NCBI GenBank assembly: GCA_964588555.1
Contig: CAZPPT010000014.1
Span: forward strand, 1 to 35,401
Origin: JAGVWJ01 sp964588555
GTDB lineage: Archaea; Micrarchaeota; Micrarchaeia; Anstonellales; Bilamarchaeaceae
Direction of reading: 5' to 3'
DNA length: 35,401 bases
Below, piece after piece: positions 7,362 to 15,298 of this stretch. Within the stretch, counting starts at the first letter, position 1. Every line of letters starts with the position of its first letter. The position numbers were made by a program, and so were the translations under genes. The notes under the pieces are model-generated. The model had not been told where the DNA came from and did not search any database. It saw only the letters and a program-made list of their open reading frames with translations.

Positions 7362-7937
7362 ATGAACATGAGATGTATTGAAAGTAAAAAAGGAGAAATA
7401 TATAAAAATATGGTAAAAAGTACGCTCTTTGCGTTGCCACTCGTCACAGGTCTTGCGATTGCAACACCAGTGTTTGCAAAGCCGCATAGAACTAAAGCAA
7501 GGGTGGAAATGACGGCAGCAACAAAGGAAAGCCTCGTAGATAAAGCATTTGTAAAGATCGCTAAAATACTTGGGGTAAAAAGCGAAGAGAACAAAGCCGC
7601 ACTTGATAAGATCAAGAGAGACATAGCTGGAGTAGTCGTTGGGAAAGAAACAACTATCGAAGCGCAAGAAAAGTGCGATGGTGACGTATGTCTTGCGCCC
7701 CGAAAGCTCATTGATCCAGAAACAGGCGCAGTTATTGAGGAAGAACAGGAAACCGGACGAGCAGATATATACTCGTTTAGTCTTGGTGATCAAAGGAGGG
7801 CACAGAAAGTGGCAGAAACGCTTAGGAGCGTCTTAAAACCGCTTAAAGGAGTTCTGATATCAGTTGAAGGGGATACAGTTATCGTGGAAAATACTGAAGA
7901 AATTAAACAGGTGGTTGATTTTGATGAGACTGGCTAA
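7362..7937 (+). CDS. Secreted protein of unknown function
   Basis: A hydrophobic segment (residues 17-40, ending TPVFA-KP) resembles a cleaved signal peptide; the remaining 150 aa are charged and helical, with a CDGDVC Cys pair near residue 106 and a final strand region LISVEGDTVIVEN. No family is recognised. GGAGAG lies at the right distance for ATG 7362; an in-frame ATG at 7410 would give a more typical signal peptide start. It is divergent from the membrane winged-helix regulator and could be under its control. Confidence 0.62.
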   Translation: MNMRCIESKKGEIYKNMVKSTLFALPLVTGLAIATPVFAKPHRTKARVEMTAATKESLVDKAFVKIAKILGVKSEENKAALDKIKRDIAGVVVGKETTIEAQEKCDGDVCLAPRKLIDPETGAVIEEEQETGRADIYSFSLGDQRRAQKVAETLRSVLKPLKGVLISVEGDTVIVENTEEIKQVVDFDETG

Positions 7938-7970
7938 AAAAATATAGAAAATAAAAAATAAGAAAAAAAT
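7938..7970 (-). terminator. U-rich terminator of hppA
   Basis: On the minus strand this spacer is a run of T tracts (TTTTTTTCTTATTTTTTATTT), directly behind the hppA stop. It fits the U-rich terminators of archaea. Confidence 0.5.
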
Positions 7971-10007
7971 TTAACCAAGTAAATGAAGCGAATTCGCAAG
8001 TATTGCAGCTGCAAACACAAGCGAAACGGTGTTAATGACCTTAATTAATGCATTAAGGCTTGGGCCGGCAGTGTCCTTTAATGGGTCGCCTACCGTGTCG
8101 CCAACCACTGCTGCCTTGTGCGCATCGCTTCCCTTGCCACCATATACGCCGGTTTCGATGAGCTTCTTAGCATTGTCCCACGCTGCGCCTGCTGTGGACA
8201 TAAACAATGCAAGGAGTAAGCCGCTTGCAATGGTTCCTGCAAGTAATCCCGCAAGTGCCTGTGCACCGAAGAGGTAGCCAACCACAAGCGGGACAACAAC
8301 TGCCAGGATTCCCGGAACAGTAAGCTCCTTAAGTGCGGTTTGGGTAGATATATCAACACATCGTGCGTAATCCGGCTTTGCCGTCCCTTCCATAAGGCCC
8401 TTTATTTCCCTAAATTGCCTTCGCACTTCACGGACAATACCGTCTGCTGCCCGCCCTACCGCCTTCATAAGTAAACTGGAAAAGACAAATGGCAACAGCG
8501 CACCGATGAAAAGACCGATTGTCGTGGATGGGGAAAGCAGGTTTACTACAAACTCGCCGCCGCCTGCGACTTTGGTTGCCTCTTCAGCAAATGCCGCAAA
8601 TAACGCAAGTGCACCAAGTGCTGCACCCAATATTGCAAACCCTTTTGTCGTTGCCTTAGTGGTATTACCAACTGCATCAAGTGCATCAGTTACTTCACGG
8701 ACGTCCTTTGGCATGCCGCTCATCTCTGCAATGCCGCCCGCGTTGTCAGTAATCGGGCCATACGCATCGATTGCAATAATAATGCCGCTTAATGCAAGCA
8801 TTGACGCTGCTGCCAATGCCGTTCCGTAGATGCCGCCAACTGAATAAGAGATTGCAACGGCTGCTACGACTAAAAGAACTGGAAGCGCAGTACTTTCAAG
8901 TCCGAGCGCCAAACCTGAAATCAAGTTTGTTCCCGCACCTGTTTGCGACTTATCTGCTACTTCCTTAACTGGACCGTATTCCTTCCCTGTGTAGTATTCA
9001 GTTATTCTAAATATGAGGATTGTTACGACTACGCCGATTAATGCGCTTATGAAAAGCGGAATGTGTGCTGATGGAACCGAAACGTAACTCGTGATATACC
9101 AATACGTACCAATAACCATAAGTACGGCGGTGATCACCAATCCCTTGTAGAACGCGCCCATGATGTTTTTATCTTTTCCAACGCGAACGAAAAAACTGCC
9201 AACAATTCCTGCTAAAACGCCTAATGCGGCGATTGCAAGCGGTAATTGGACAAATGATGAAATGTCAGTTACCCCAAAAAATCCTGCACCTGCAAACCCA
9301 AGTAACATAGCCGCAATAACCGTTACCACAAAGCTCTCAAACACGTCAGCAGCCATACCTGCGCAGTCACCGACGTTGTCACCGACATTGTCTGCAATGA
9401 CTGCCGGGTTTCGTGGGTCGTCCTCTGGAATTCCTTTTTCTACTTTTCCAACAAGGTCAGCACCGACATCTGCCGCCTTTGTATAGATGCCTCCGCCAAC
9501 ACGTGCAAAAAGTGAGATAAGGGATGAACCAAATCCATACCCAATAAGCGGTATAAGGTTGCCGCCAAAAATATAATAAAGGCCGCTTAAACCGATCAAA
9601 CCAAGCCCGGCAAGCGCCATACCTGTAACGGCACCGCCGTTAAATGAAAAGAAAAATGCCCGTTCCAAACCGGATTTTGCGCCTTCTGCTGTCCTCAGGT
9701 TTGCACGCACGCTTACCTGCATGCCAATGTAACCTGCAAGCACGCTTGAAATTACGCCAACAAGAAATGCAATGGCAGTATCTTGGTTTACAAATACGAC
9801 CATAAGAAAGAACAAAACAACTACGATCGGGGCAAGCGACTTATATTGCCGGGACAAGAATGCATTTGCGCCCTCGTGTATTGCCTGGGCAATTGCCTGC
9901 ATCTTCTCATTTCCTTTTGGAGCATTTATAATCTTATAAACAATAAAGGCCGCATACAAAAGCGTTATGAGTCCAGCTAAAAATGCAAATTCAACAACTC
10001 CAACCAT
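7971..10007 (-). CDS. hppA: Membrane-bound ion-pumping pyrophosphatase
   Basis: Integral membrane pyrophosphatase of 678 aa with about 15-16 hydrophobic helices; it couples pyrophosphate hydrolysis to H+ (or Na+) export. The catalytic loop GGGIYTKAADVGADLVGKVEKG and IADNVGDNVGDCAGMAADVFE are intact, as is the C-terminal KAAVVGDTVGDPLKDTAGPS. In the GNTTKATTKG segment the key position is Lys rather than Ala, the mark of K+-independent enzymes, most of which are proton pumps. ATTTATAAA at about 10050-10058 gives a short leader with GGAGGG before the ATG. No ATPase genes are in the window, so its energetic role is inferred. Confidence 0.96.
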   Translation of the reverse strand: MVGVVEFAFLAGLITLLYAAFIVYKIINAPKGNEKMQAIAQAIHEGANAFLSRQYKSLAPIVVVLFFLMVVFVNQDTAIAFLVGVISSVLAGYIGMQVSVRANLRTAEGAKSGLERAFFFSFNGGAVTGMALAGLGLIGLSGLYYIFGGNLIPLIGYGFGSSLISLFARVGGGIYTKAADVGADLVGKVEKGIPEDDPRNPAVIADNVGDNVGDCAGMAADVFESFVVTVIAAMLLGFAGAGFFGVTDISSFVQLPLAIAALGVLAGIVGSFFVRVGKDKNIMGAFYKGLVITAVLMVIGTYWYITSYVSVPSAHIPLFISALIGVVVTILIFRITEYYTGKEYGPVKEVADKSQTGAGTNLISGLALGLESTALPVLLVVAAVAISYSVGGIYGTALAAASMLALSGIIIAIDAYGPITDNAGGIAEMSGMPKDVREVTDALDAVGNTTKATTKGFAILGAALGALALFAAFAEEATKVAGGGEFVVNLLSPSTTIGLFIGALLPFVFSSLLMKAVGRAADGIVREVRRQFREIKGLMEGTAKPDYARCVDISTQTALKELTVPGILAVVVPLVVGYLFGAQALAGLLAGTIASGLLLALFMSTAGAAWDNAKKLIETGVYGGKGSDAHKAAVVGDTVGDPLKDTAGPSLNALIKVINTVSLVFAAAILANSLHLLG

Positions 10008-10078
10008 AATAACCCTCCATTAGACCATAGAGTAGTAACAGGATAGGATTTATAAATATTTAGAAATGATGAAGGCGG

Positions 10079-10696
10079 CTATTTCATCGCCGCACCGAAT
10101 CGCTTTTCCACATCCTTCCAGTCTACGTTCTTAAAGAAAGCGTCAAGATATGCGGCGCGCGCCGTCTTATAGTCGATAAAATAGGCGTGCTCATACACGT
10201 CACATGCAAGAAGTAAATGTGAATTATGGGGCGGGAACGTTGATTGGTCATCACCGATCGCAATAATAAGGCGCTTCATATCATATTGCCACACCAGGAA
10301 TGCCCAGCCGCGTGCACCCATCGCAGTACCGCGAAATTCGGCTTCGAAGCGCTCATAAGAACCAAAGTCCTTTTCGATCTGTTTGAGAAGTGTGCCTTCT
10401 GGCATCCCCCCTTTTCCGCCAAGGTTCCTAAAGTAGACCTCGTGATTGATCGTACCGCCAAGCGCAAATGCAAGGGCAGTCTTAAGCGAGCGAATCTTGC
10501 TGTAAGTGATCTGACCTGCCTTTACGTCGTCCATCGCAAGCGCATCCACCTGCTCCATGACTTCATTATACTTGTTCACATAGCCGATATATAGTTTGAA
10601 ATGTTCCGTCATTGTCGTCTCGCTGATTCCCTCCATCTTCATGATTTCGGGCTTTTCCTTTGCAAAGTCGATTGCAACATGTTTCTCAAATGCCAT
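10079..10696 (-). CDS. sod: Superoxide dismutase, Fe/Mn family
   Basis: Cytosolic enzyme that dismutates superoxide. The four metal ligands are visible: His32 (MTEHF), His85 (INHEVYF), Asp166 and His170 (CDVYEHAYFIDY). GARGWAFLVW and the GGKGG loop are also family marks, and 205 aa is the usual length. The metal (Fe, Mn or cambialistic) cannot be settled by eye. GAGGTGG stands 4 nt before the ATG and CTATTTAAC (about 10738-10746) is a likely TATA box, so it has its own promoter. Confidence 0.95.
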   Translation of the reverse strand: MAFEKHVAIDFAKEKPEIMKMEGISETTMTEHFKLYIGYVNKYNEVMEQVDALAMDDVKAGQITYSKIRSLKTALAFALGGTINHEVYFRNLGGKGGMPEGTLLKQIEKDFGSYERFEAEFRGTAMGARGWAFLVWQYDMKRLIIAIGDDQSTFPPHNSHLLLACDVYEHAYFIDYKTARAAYLDAFFKNVDWKDVEKRFGAAMK

Positions 10697-10756
10697 TGTT
10701 CCACCTCATAAATGGAATAGTACGCGCAATGAAAAGTTAAATAGATTTCGGAAAAA

Positions 10757-11839
10757 CTACTTTTTGACTATCTGGACGATGTCAGAATCCTCAAGCACGT
10801 GGTCGATGCCGACGCGCTGGCCTGGGTGCTTTGCGCTTTTACCCCAAATGAGGGCATACCGAAACTCGCTTACGAGGTCGCGGTGGAGCTTCGCGCATAC
10901 TTCCCTGACGGTAATGCCGCTCTTTACGATAAGCGGCTCCTCAAGGTCTGCCACTTCACCTTTTCGCTTTGTAAAAATCTTGATAAAATCAAGTTTTGCA
11001 TGTATCTTTTCCTTAAGGATGTCTATGCCAGTATTCTTTTCGGCTGATATGGGGATAAAGGGGATAGGAAGCGAGATTTTCTTACGGTCAACAAGGTCAA
11101 TCTTGTTCACGATGACAAGCGAGGGGGTATACACGCGGTTTCCTTCAAGCACGTCTATCAGTTCATCAAGCGTTGCATCCTGCCTAAATATGACTTCCGC
11201 GTTATAATGGCCATACTCATTAAGCGCCGCAACGATTTCCCTCTCACTGATGCGAGTGAGCTTTACCGTGTGCTCGACAATGATGCCGCCGCGAAGCGAC
11301 TTATTGATTACGATTTTTGGGGGCGCCTTGTCAAGGCGGATCCCAAAACCCTCAAGCTCGTTTACAATTACCGAGTATTGCTTAAGGTGTGCCGCGTCAA
11401 GGATAATAAGTATAAGGTCGGCACCCCGTGCAACTGCAATGATCTCCCTCCCGCGGCCTTTTCCCTCACGGGCCCCTTCAATAATACCTGGAAGGTCCAG
11501 CACTTGTATCTTTGCGCCCTTGTATTCCATAACGCCGGGAATACAAGTAAGGGTGGTGAACGCATATGAGGCAACCTTGCTTTCCGCATTGGTCATCTTG
11601 GTAAGAAGCGTACTTTTTCCGACGCTTGGCAGACCGATCATTGCAACGCTTGCGTCTCCTGTTTTTCGTACATCAAAGCCGCCGCCACCTCCACCGCCCC
11701 CGCCCTTTGGGGTGATGAGTTCGCGGCGGTATTTCGCAAGCTTTGCCTTAAGCATGCCTAAATGAAACTCGGTCGCCTTGTTCTTTTGCGTGCGCTTCAT
11801 CTCCTCCTCGATTTCCTTGATACGTTCCTGGACTCCCAT
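10757..11839 (-). CDS. drg: DRG-family GTPase with TGS domain
   Basis: Developmentally-regulated-GTP-binding-protein homologue of the Obg superfamily; in eukaryotes DRGs act on translating ribosomes. From ATG 11839 the 360-aa protein has a helical N-terminus, a run of nine glycines (about 46-54), G1 GLPSVGKST (69-77), G3 DLPG, G4 NKID, G5 SAEK, and a C-terminal TGS domain beginning near EEPLIVKSG. The GTG at 11848 forms a GTGA overlap with the preceding stop, but MGVQERIKEIEEE matches the usual N-terminus, and GTGA then serves as ribosome binding site. It is third in an operon after two peptidases. Confidence 0.93.
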   Translation of the reverse strand: MGVQERIKEIEEEMKRTQKNKATEFHLGMLKAKLAKYRRELITPKGGGGGGGGGFDVRKTGDASVAMIGLPSVGKSTLLTKMTNAESKVASYAFTTLTCIPGVMEYKGAKIQVLDLPGIIEGAREGKGRGREIIAVARGADLILIILDAAHLKQYSVIVNELEGFGIRLDKAPPKIVINKSLRGGIIVEHTVKLTRISEREIVAALNEYGHYNAEVIFRQDATLDELIDVLEGNRVYTPSLVIVNKIDLVDRKKISLPIPFIPISAEKNTGIDILKEKIHAKLDFIKIFTKRKGEVADLEEPLIVKSGITVREVCAKLHRDLVSEFRYALIWGKSAKHPGQRVGIDHVLEDSDIVQIVKK

Positions 11840-11844
11840 ATAAA

Positions 11845-12762
11845 TCACGGGCGAACTGCCTTAGCGTTTTCAGACGTGGCAACTGTAACGGGTGGAGTAA
11901 CTGACGTAATCTCTAGCTTCCCGGCACGTCTGAGGTCAACGGGATTAAAATACCCTTCGAGGCTTAAGGAACTGAGTTTTCTTGCAGGGGTGGTGAGAAA
12001 AGCAAAATTTCCTCCCTTAAGGAAATCAGCGAGGGTGCCGGAGTTATAAAGTTCCTGGAAGTGACTCGCAGTGAGTGCCGGGTCATGCAATACCTCCATT
12101 GCAGTGACATGGAGATGAGGGTGGCCCTGTGCATTTCCTGATTCGCCCGTGTATGCAATGATGGTATCCACACCGACGTTGCGGCTGACTGTGCTGCCAA
12201 TACGGACTTTTAACTTGCCCAAGATATCAAATGTCTTCTCGGATAAGTGAAGAAATGAGACAAAATAAGGCTGTTTATCATCCGGCACAAAGAAGAAAAG
12301 TGCATTTCCTGCCTGCGGATGGTTACGTATTTTTCCAATAAGAACTGCGTTCTCTGAAGGAATTTGGATCGGCGTCCCGACCGGCACGGGAAGATCAATG
12401 CCAAAATGCCTGCTTGTACGCTTATTCCTATATGCGCCAAAAAAAATTGCCCTTCCCTTTTCACCTAAAGATTCGGCATCCTCGACCCTCTGCCATGCAT
12501 GAACAAAGCGATCAACGGGTTTTCTAATATGCGGCACCTTTACGACCTTGACCTTAGTTGGAACTGGGAAATGTGCTGCAAACTGGTCACGCAAGTACTG
12601 GCTTGCAAATGCGTATCCCTGTTTTAGTGCGATGTCCCTTGCCGTCTTCTCCACTTCAGGTGGGAGCGGAGCTGTTTTCTTGTACCAAGAAATTTCGATC
12701 TCGATTGCTCGTACGTGGTCATCTTTTCGACTGCTTTGTATCAATTCCTTAAAACTAGGCAT
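11845..12762 (-). CDS. M23 (LytM-type) metallopeptidase, no signal peptide
   Basis: The central domain is an M23 peptidase: His119 and Asp123 (RHFGIDLPVPVGTP), FLHLS with His172, and the H-x-H pair 216/218 in GHPHLHVTA complete the zinc and catalytic set. M23 enzymes usually cut glycine or peptidoglycan cross-links, yet archaea lack murein. The 305-aa protein begins MPSFKELIQSS with no signal peptide or membrane helix, so it appears cytosolic or is exported another way. AGGTGA overlaps the stop of the upstream YgjP-like gene, and its own stop overlaps the DRG gene. The natural substrate is unknown. Confidence 0.85.
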   Translation of the reverse strand: MPSFKELIQSSRKDDHVRAIEIEISWYKKTAPLPPEVEKTARDIALKQGYAFASQYLRDQFAAHFPVPTKVKVVKVPHIRKPVDRFVHAWQRVEDAESLGEKGRAIFFGAYRNKRTSRHFGIDLPVPVGTPIQIPSENAVLIGKIRNHPQAGNALFFFVPDDKQPYFVSFLHLSEKTFDILGKLKVRIGSTVSRNVGVDTIIAYTGESGNAQGHPHLHVTAMEVLHDPALTASHFQELYNSGTLADFLKGGNFAFLTTPARKLSSLSLEGYFNPVDLRRAGKLEITSVTPPVTVATSENAKAVRP

Positions 12763-12771
12763 AACTTCACC

Positions 12772-13338
12772 TTATGTTGCGAGAAGATATCTCCTCAATT
12801 CTTTTTTCCTTTGCATATAATCTGGCAGTATCGCTTCAACCAGTTTCCAGAACTGCCGTGAATGGTTACGCACTTTTGTATGCGCAAGCTCATGGACTAT
12901 GACGTAGTCCAAAAGCGGTTCTGGCAAAAACAAGAGCGTTATATTTATGCTAATGTTGTTATCCCGCGAGCAGCTTCCCCAGTTGCTTAGGTTGCTTTTG
13001 ATACGAACTGTACCGAGCGGCGAGTTAAAATATACATTATTGAGTTCATGGACTCGCGCGGTAAGGGATGGAAGCGATCGTGCGATAAACGCCCTTTTTT
13101 CTTCGTAAGACATCTGCGGCACGGGGTTAAGGCGTGTTTCGGGATGGCTAAGCCGTCTCAAAAGCCGCCTTTCAAGCGCTTCTGCCGCACGAACCTGCTC
13201 ACGATTTGGCCAGCGACGGGGAATCTTTATAAGTAACTTGTCTTGGCGGATGTATGCACGCGCGAGTTTATTGGCACTATATTCGTATTGAATGAAATAA
13301 TGCCTTCCGTTTACCTCTACTATCTTTGATTCATCCAT
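12772..13338 (-). CDS. YgjP-like zinc metallopeptidase (DUF45, SprT-like)
   Basis: The 188-aa protein carries the WGSCS motif (120-124) and the gluzincin site HELAH (149-153) with a further His at 159 (KVRNHSRQFW), the signature of the YgjP/DUF45 family related to SprT-type peptidases. Members are cytosolic and their substrates are poorly known. CTTATAAAAA is centred at 13363, 25 nt before the ATG, giving a leaderless start; this TATA box contains the stop codon of the upstream small gene. It leads the operon YgjP - M23 - DRG. Confidence 0.9.
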   Translation of the reverse strand: MDESKIVEVNGRHYFIQYEYSANKLARAYIRQDKLLIKIPRRWPNREQVRAAEALERRLLRRLSHPETRLNPVPQMSYEEKRAFIARSLPSLTARVHELNNVYFNSPLGTVRIKSNLSNWGSCSRDNNISINITLLFLPEPLLDYVIVHELAHTKVRNHSRQFWKLVEAILPDYMQRKKELRRYLLAT

Positions 13339-13361
13339 AGAGAGATATGGTGGGCTTATTT

Positions 13362-13637
13362 TTATAAGGTAAACACGTGTTCCTCATTATACGCCTCCTT
13401 ATCCCATTTGTCCTTGATAATAAGTTTCACGTTATTTTTTCCTTTTTTGAGCGCAATTGCGCCGCTGAACTTGCCCATCGGCTCACGCTGCATATCGAGG
13501 TAGGTAATTTGGAACATCTCGCGCGTTTTGTTTTCAATTCCAATAAAGAGGTTGTACGGATCGTAAATGGTGCCGCGATAGTAGAGGGAATCGTCTTTTA
13601 CTAATAATTCAATTGAAAGGAATTGGTCGCGTTTCAT
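13362..13637 (-). CDS. Small beta-rich hypothetical protein
   Basis: The 91-aa product (MKRDQFLSIELLVKD... ending EEHVFTL) has alternating hydrophobic strands and no membrane segment, Cys or known motif. It may be a small beta-sandwich. A minus-strand CTAAAATATAAC at about 13658-13669 lies 25 nt ahead of the ATG, suggesting its own leaderless transcript. It precedes the YgjP operon, whose promoter overlaps its stop. Family not recognised. Confidence 0.6.
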   Translation of the reverse strand: MKRDQFLSIELLVKDDSLYYRGTIYDPYNLFIGIENKTREMFQITYLDMQREPMGKFSGAIALKKGKNNVKLIIKDKWDKEAYNEEHVFTL

Positions 13638-13680
13638 AATAGCCAGCTGTTTCAGTTATATTTTAGAACATTCTACAAAA

Positions 13681-13736
13681 AAATTTAAAAATATTACTTT
13701 TCATAATATTATTAAAATTCATAAAAAGGTGAAGCT
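13681..13736 (+). promoter_or_regulatory. vapBC promoter with inverted repeat
   Basis: ATTTAAAAATATT (13682-13694) is a TATA-like box. AATATTA (13690-13696) and TAATATT (13704-13710), separated by 7 nt, form a perfect inverted repeat overlapping the end of the box, where a ribbon-helix-helix antitoxin would be expected to autoregulate. AGGTGA lies 5 nt before the ATG at 13737. Confidence 0.5.
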
Positions 13737-13973
13737 ATGGGTAATATATTGTCGGTCCCATTACCTGCGGAACTTAAAGAGGAGATGGCTAAACATACTG
13801 AAATTAAATGGGTAGAAGTTGCAAGGCAAGCATTATGGGAAAAGGTTAAAGCACTAGAAAAACTGGATGAAATAATGGCCAAAAGCGAATTAACTGAAAG
13901 TGATGTTGAAAAACATGCCAGGATTGTAAAAGAAAAAGTGTGGAAAAAGCATAAGAAAGAACTGGGATTATAA
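13737..13973 (+). CDS. vapB: VapB-like antitoxin
   Basis: The 78-aa protein is small and basic, with a short N-terminal strand, the WVEVARQALWEKV helix that is typical of archaeal VapB antitoxins, and a charged helical tail that would wrap the toxin. It should bind its own promoter and neutralise the PIN nuclease encoded immediately after. The stop TAA shares one base with the next ATG (TAATG), a tight coupling usual for toxin-antitoxin pairs. Confidence 0.78.
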   Translation: MGNILSVPLPAELKEEMAKHTEIKWVEVARQALWEKVKALEKLDEIMAKSELTESDVEKHARIVKEKVWKKHKKELGL

Positions 13974-14395
13974 TGCCACTTGAGTTTGTTGTTGATGCCA
14001 ATGTATTATTTTCCGCTTTGCTCGCTAAGGGAATAACACGCAGTCTTATCTTCAATTCCGAACTAAAATTATATGCGCCAGAATATTTGATTAGTGAGCT
14101 AAATGACCATTTGAAAACCGATGAAGAACTTAAGAAGAAACTAAAGCAAACGAATGAAGAAACTACGAAAATTATTCACGAACTATTGTATAACATACAT
14201 GTTGTTCCTGTTTCTGAATATGCCCCCTTTGCCCAGAAAGCAATCGAAATATCTCCTGATGAGTTTGATGCCCCTTATTTTGCATTGGCCCTCCATCTTA
14301 AAATTCCGTTATGGTCAAACGAGAAAAAATTGAAGAAGCAGAACGAAATCAAGGTTCTTAATACACAAGAGGTCTTGAAATTGGTAATTGAATAA
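13973..14395 (+). CDS. vapC: PIN-domain ribonuclease toxin (VapC-like)
   Basis: A 140-aa PIN-domain protein. The acidic metal-binding residues are visible: Asp8 (VVDANVLFSAL), Glu42 (YLISELNDH), Asp96 and Asp99 (SPDEFDAPYFALAL). The fourth position, usually Asp in a T/S-x-D motif, reads SNEKKL with Glu117. VapC toxins cleave tRNA or rRNA when freed from VapB. Overlap with the antitoxin gene and their shared promoter support the pairing. Its target is not predictable. Confidence 0.85.
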   Translation: MPLEFVVDANVLFSALLAKGITRSLIFNSELKLYAPEYLISELNDHLKTDEELKKKLKQTNEETTKIIHELLYNIHVVPVSEYAPFAQKAIEISPDEFDAPYFALALHLKIPLWSNEKKLKKQNEIKVLNTQEVLKLVIE

Positions 14396-14422
14396 GTCCG
14401 CAGTGAGTATACGGAGTAGTTT

Positions 14423-15298
14423 TTATGAGAGATTACTTTTTTTCAACAAATAAATCCCTGCCAAATAAATAAGACCATGGAAAATGATTCTAAAGAAAAG
14501 AACATCAGATTGAATGGTTGGGCCAAACGCAAAAGCAAAAAGCGGAGATATAATATAGATAATGGCGATCCAGTAGAAATATCTGCTTATTTTTCCTCTG
14601 TTTTGAACGAAGTAAACAAGTATGAAAAAGGCGATTAATACGTTGTTAATAATGGTAAGCACATCTAGTTCAAGAAACTGCGAAACTGATGAAAGAGCAT
14701 AAATGACGTTGTCTGGATGCTGAAAGATTAGCTGAAATAAGGTAACCAAGAATCGAGTAACTAATGATATGACAAGCGTGATGAAAACAAGGATAAGATT
14801 TTTGTGCTTAAACACGTCACGATATTTAGAAACAACGCTCACATACACGTATAATAGTGTACTGCCTATCGCAGTTTCAATTACGGTGAATAACAATTTA
14901 AGGAGATATAAATCCGTCGCTTCTATAAAATTTTCATGCATGAAAAGAAGGGTCTTAAAAAGAATTACTGATAAAAGTAAGTAAAGTACCGATAAGAGGA
15001 TAAAATTAATGATGCAAAACGCAGCCAAATCTTTTTTATCAAGAGTTCCATCTTTATTTTTTAAGAGAAGAAAAACAAGAAATGCATTAGCGACTAGAAA
15101 GATAGGAGATAACCACGAATATATAGTCGAAAAGAGAATGCCTGCATCGTAAAAATCAGTACTGGTAAAAATTGCATAGCCATACACAATAAGTAGTTGA
15201 ACAATAGTAAAAAGTAAAAGAACTCCCCCGTATTTAACATAGCTAATTGCGTGCTTCCTCGTAATTTCGACTTCTTCAGGCCCGATCTTAAATTTCAT
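14423..15298 (-). CDS. Polytopic membrane protein of unknown function
   Basis: The 291-aa protein has about seven to eight hydrophobic helices joined by short loops, with a cytosolic amphipathic start MKFKIGPEEVEITRKHAISYVKYGG. No transporter or enzyme motif is seen. Its ATG follows the ProRS stop without a gap, so it is probably translated from the ProRS message. The role is unknown. Confidence 0.72.
   Translation of the reverse strand: MKFKIGPEEVEITRKHAISYVKYGGVLLLFTIVQLLIVYGYAIFTSTDFYDAGILFSTIYSWLSPIFLVANAFLVFLLLKNKDGTLDKKDLAAFCIINFILLSVLYLLLSVILFKTLLFMHENFIEATDLYLLKLLFTVIETAIGSTLLYVYVSVVSKYRDVFKHKNLILVFITLVISLVTRFLVTLFQLIFQHPDNVIYALSSVSQFLELDVLTIINNVLIAFFILVYFVQNRGKISRYFYWIAIIYIISPLFAFAFGPTIQSDVLFFRIIFHGLIYLAGIYLLKKSNLS

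Noticed and set aside
7299..7793. 164-codon minus-strand frame over the secreted-protein gene
   Set aside because: It is antisense to a gene with a signal peptide and promoter; the Cys/Phe-rich translation is typical of a shadow frame.
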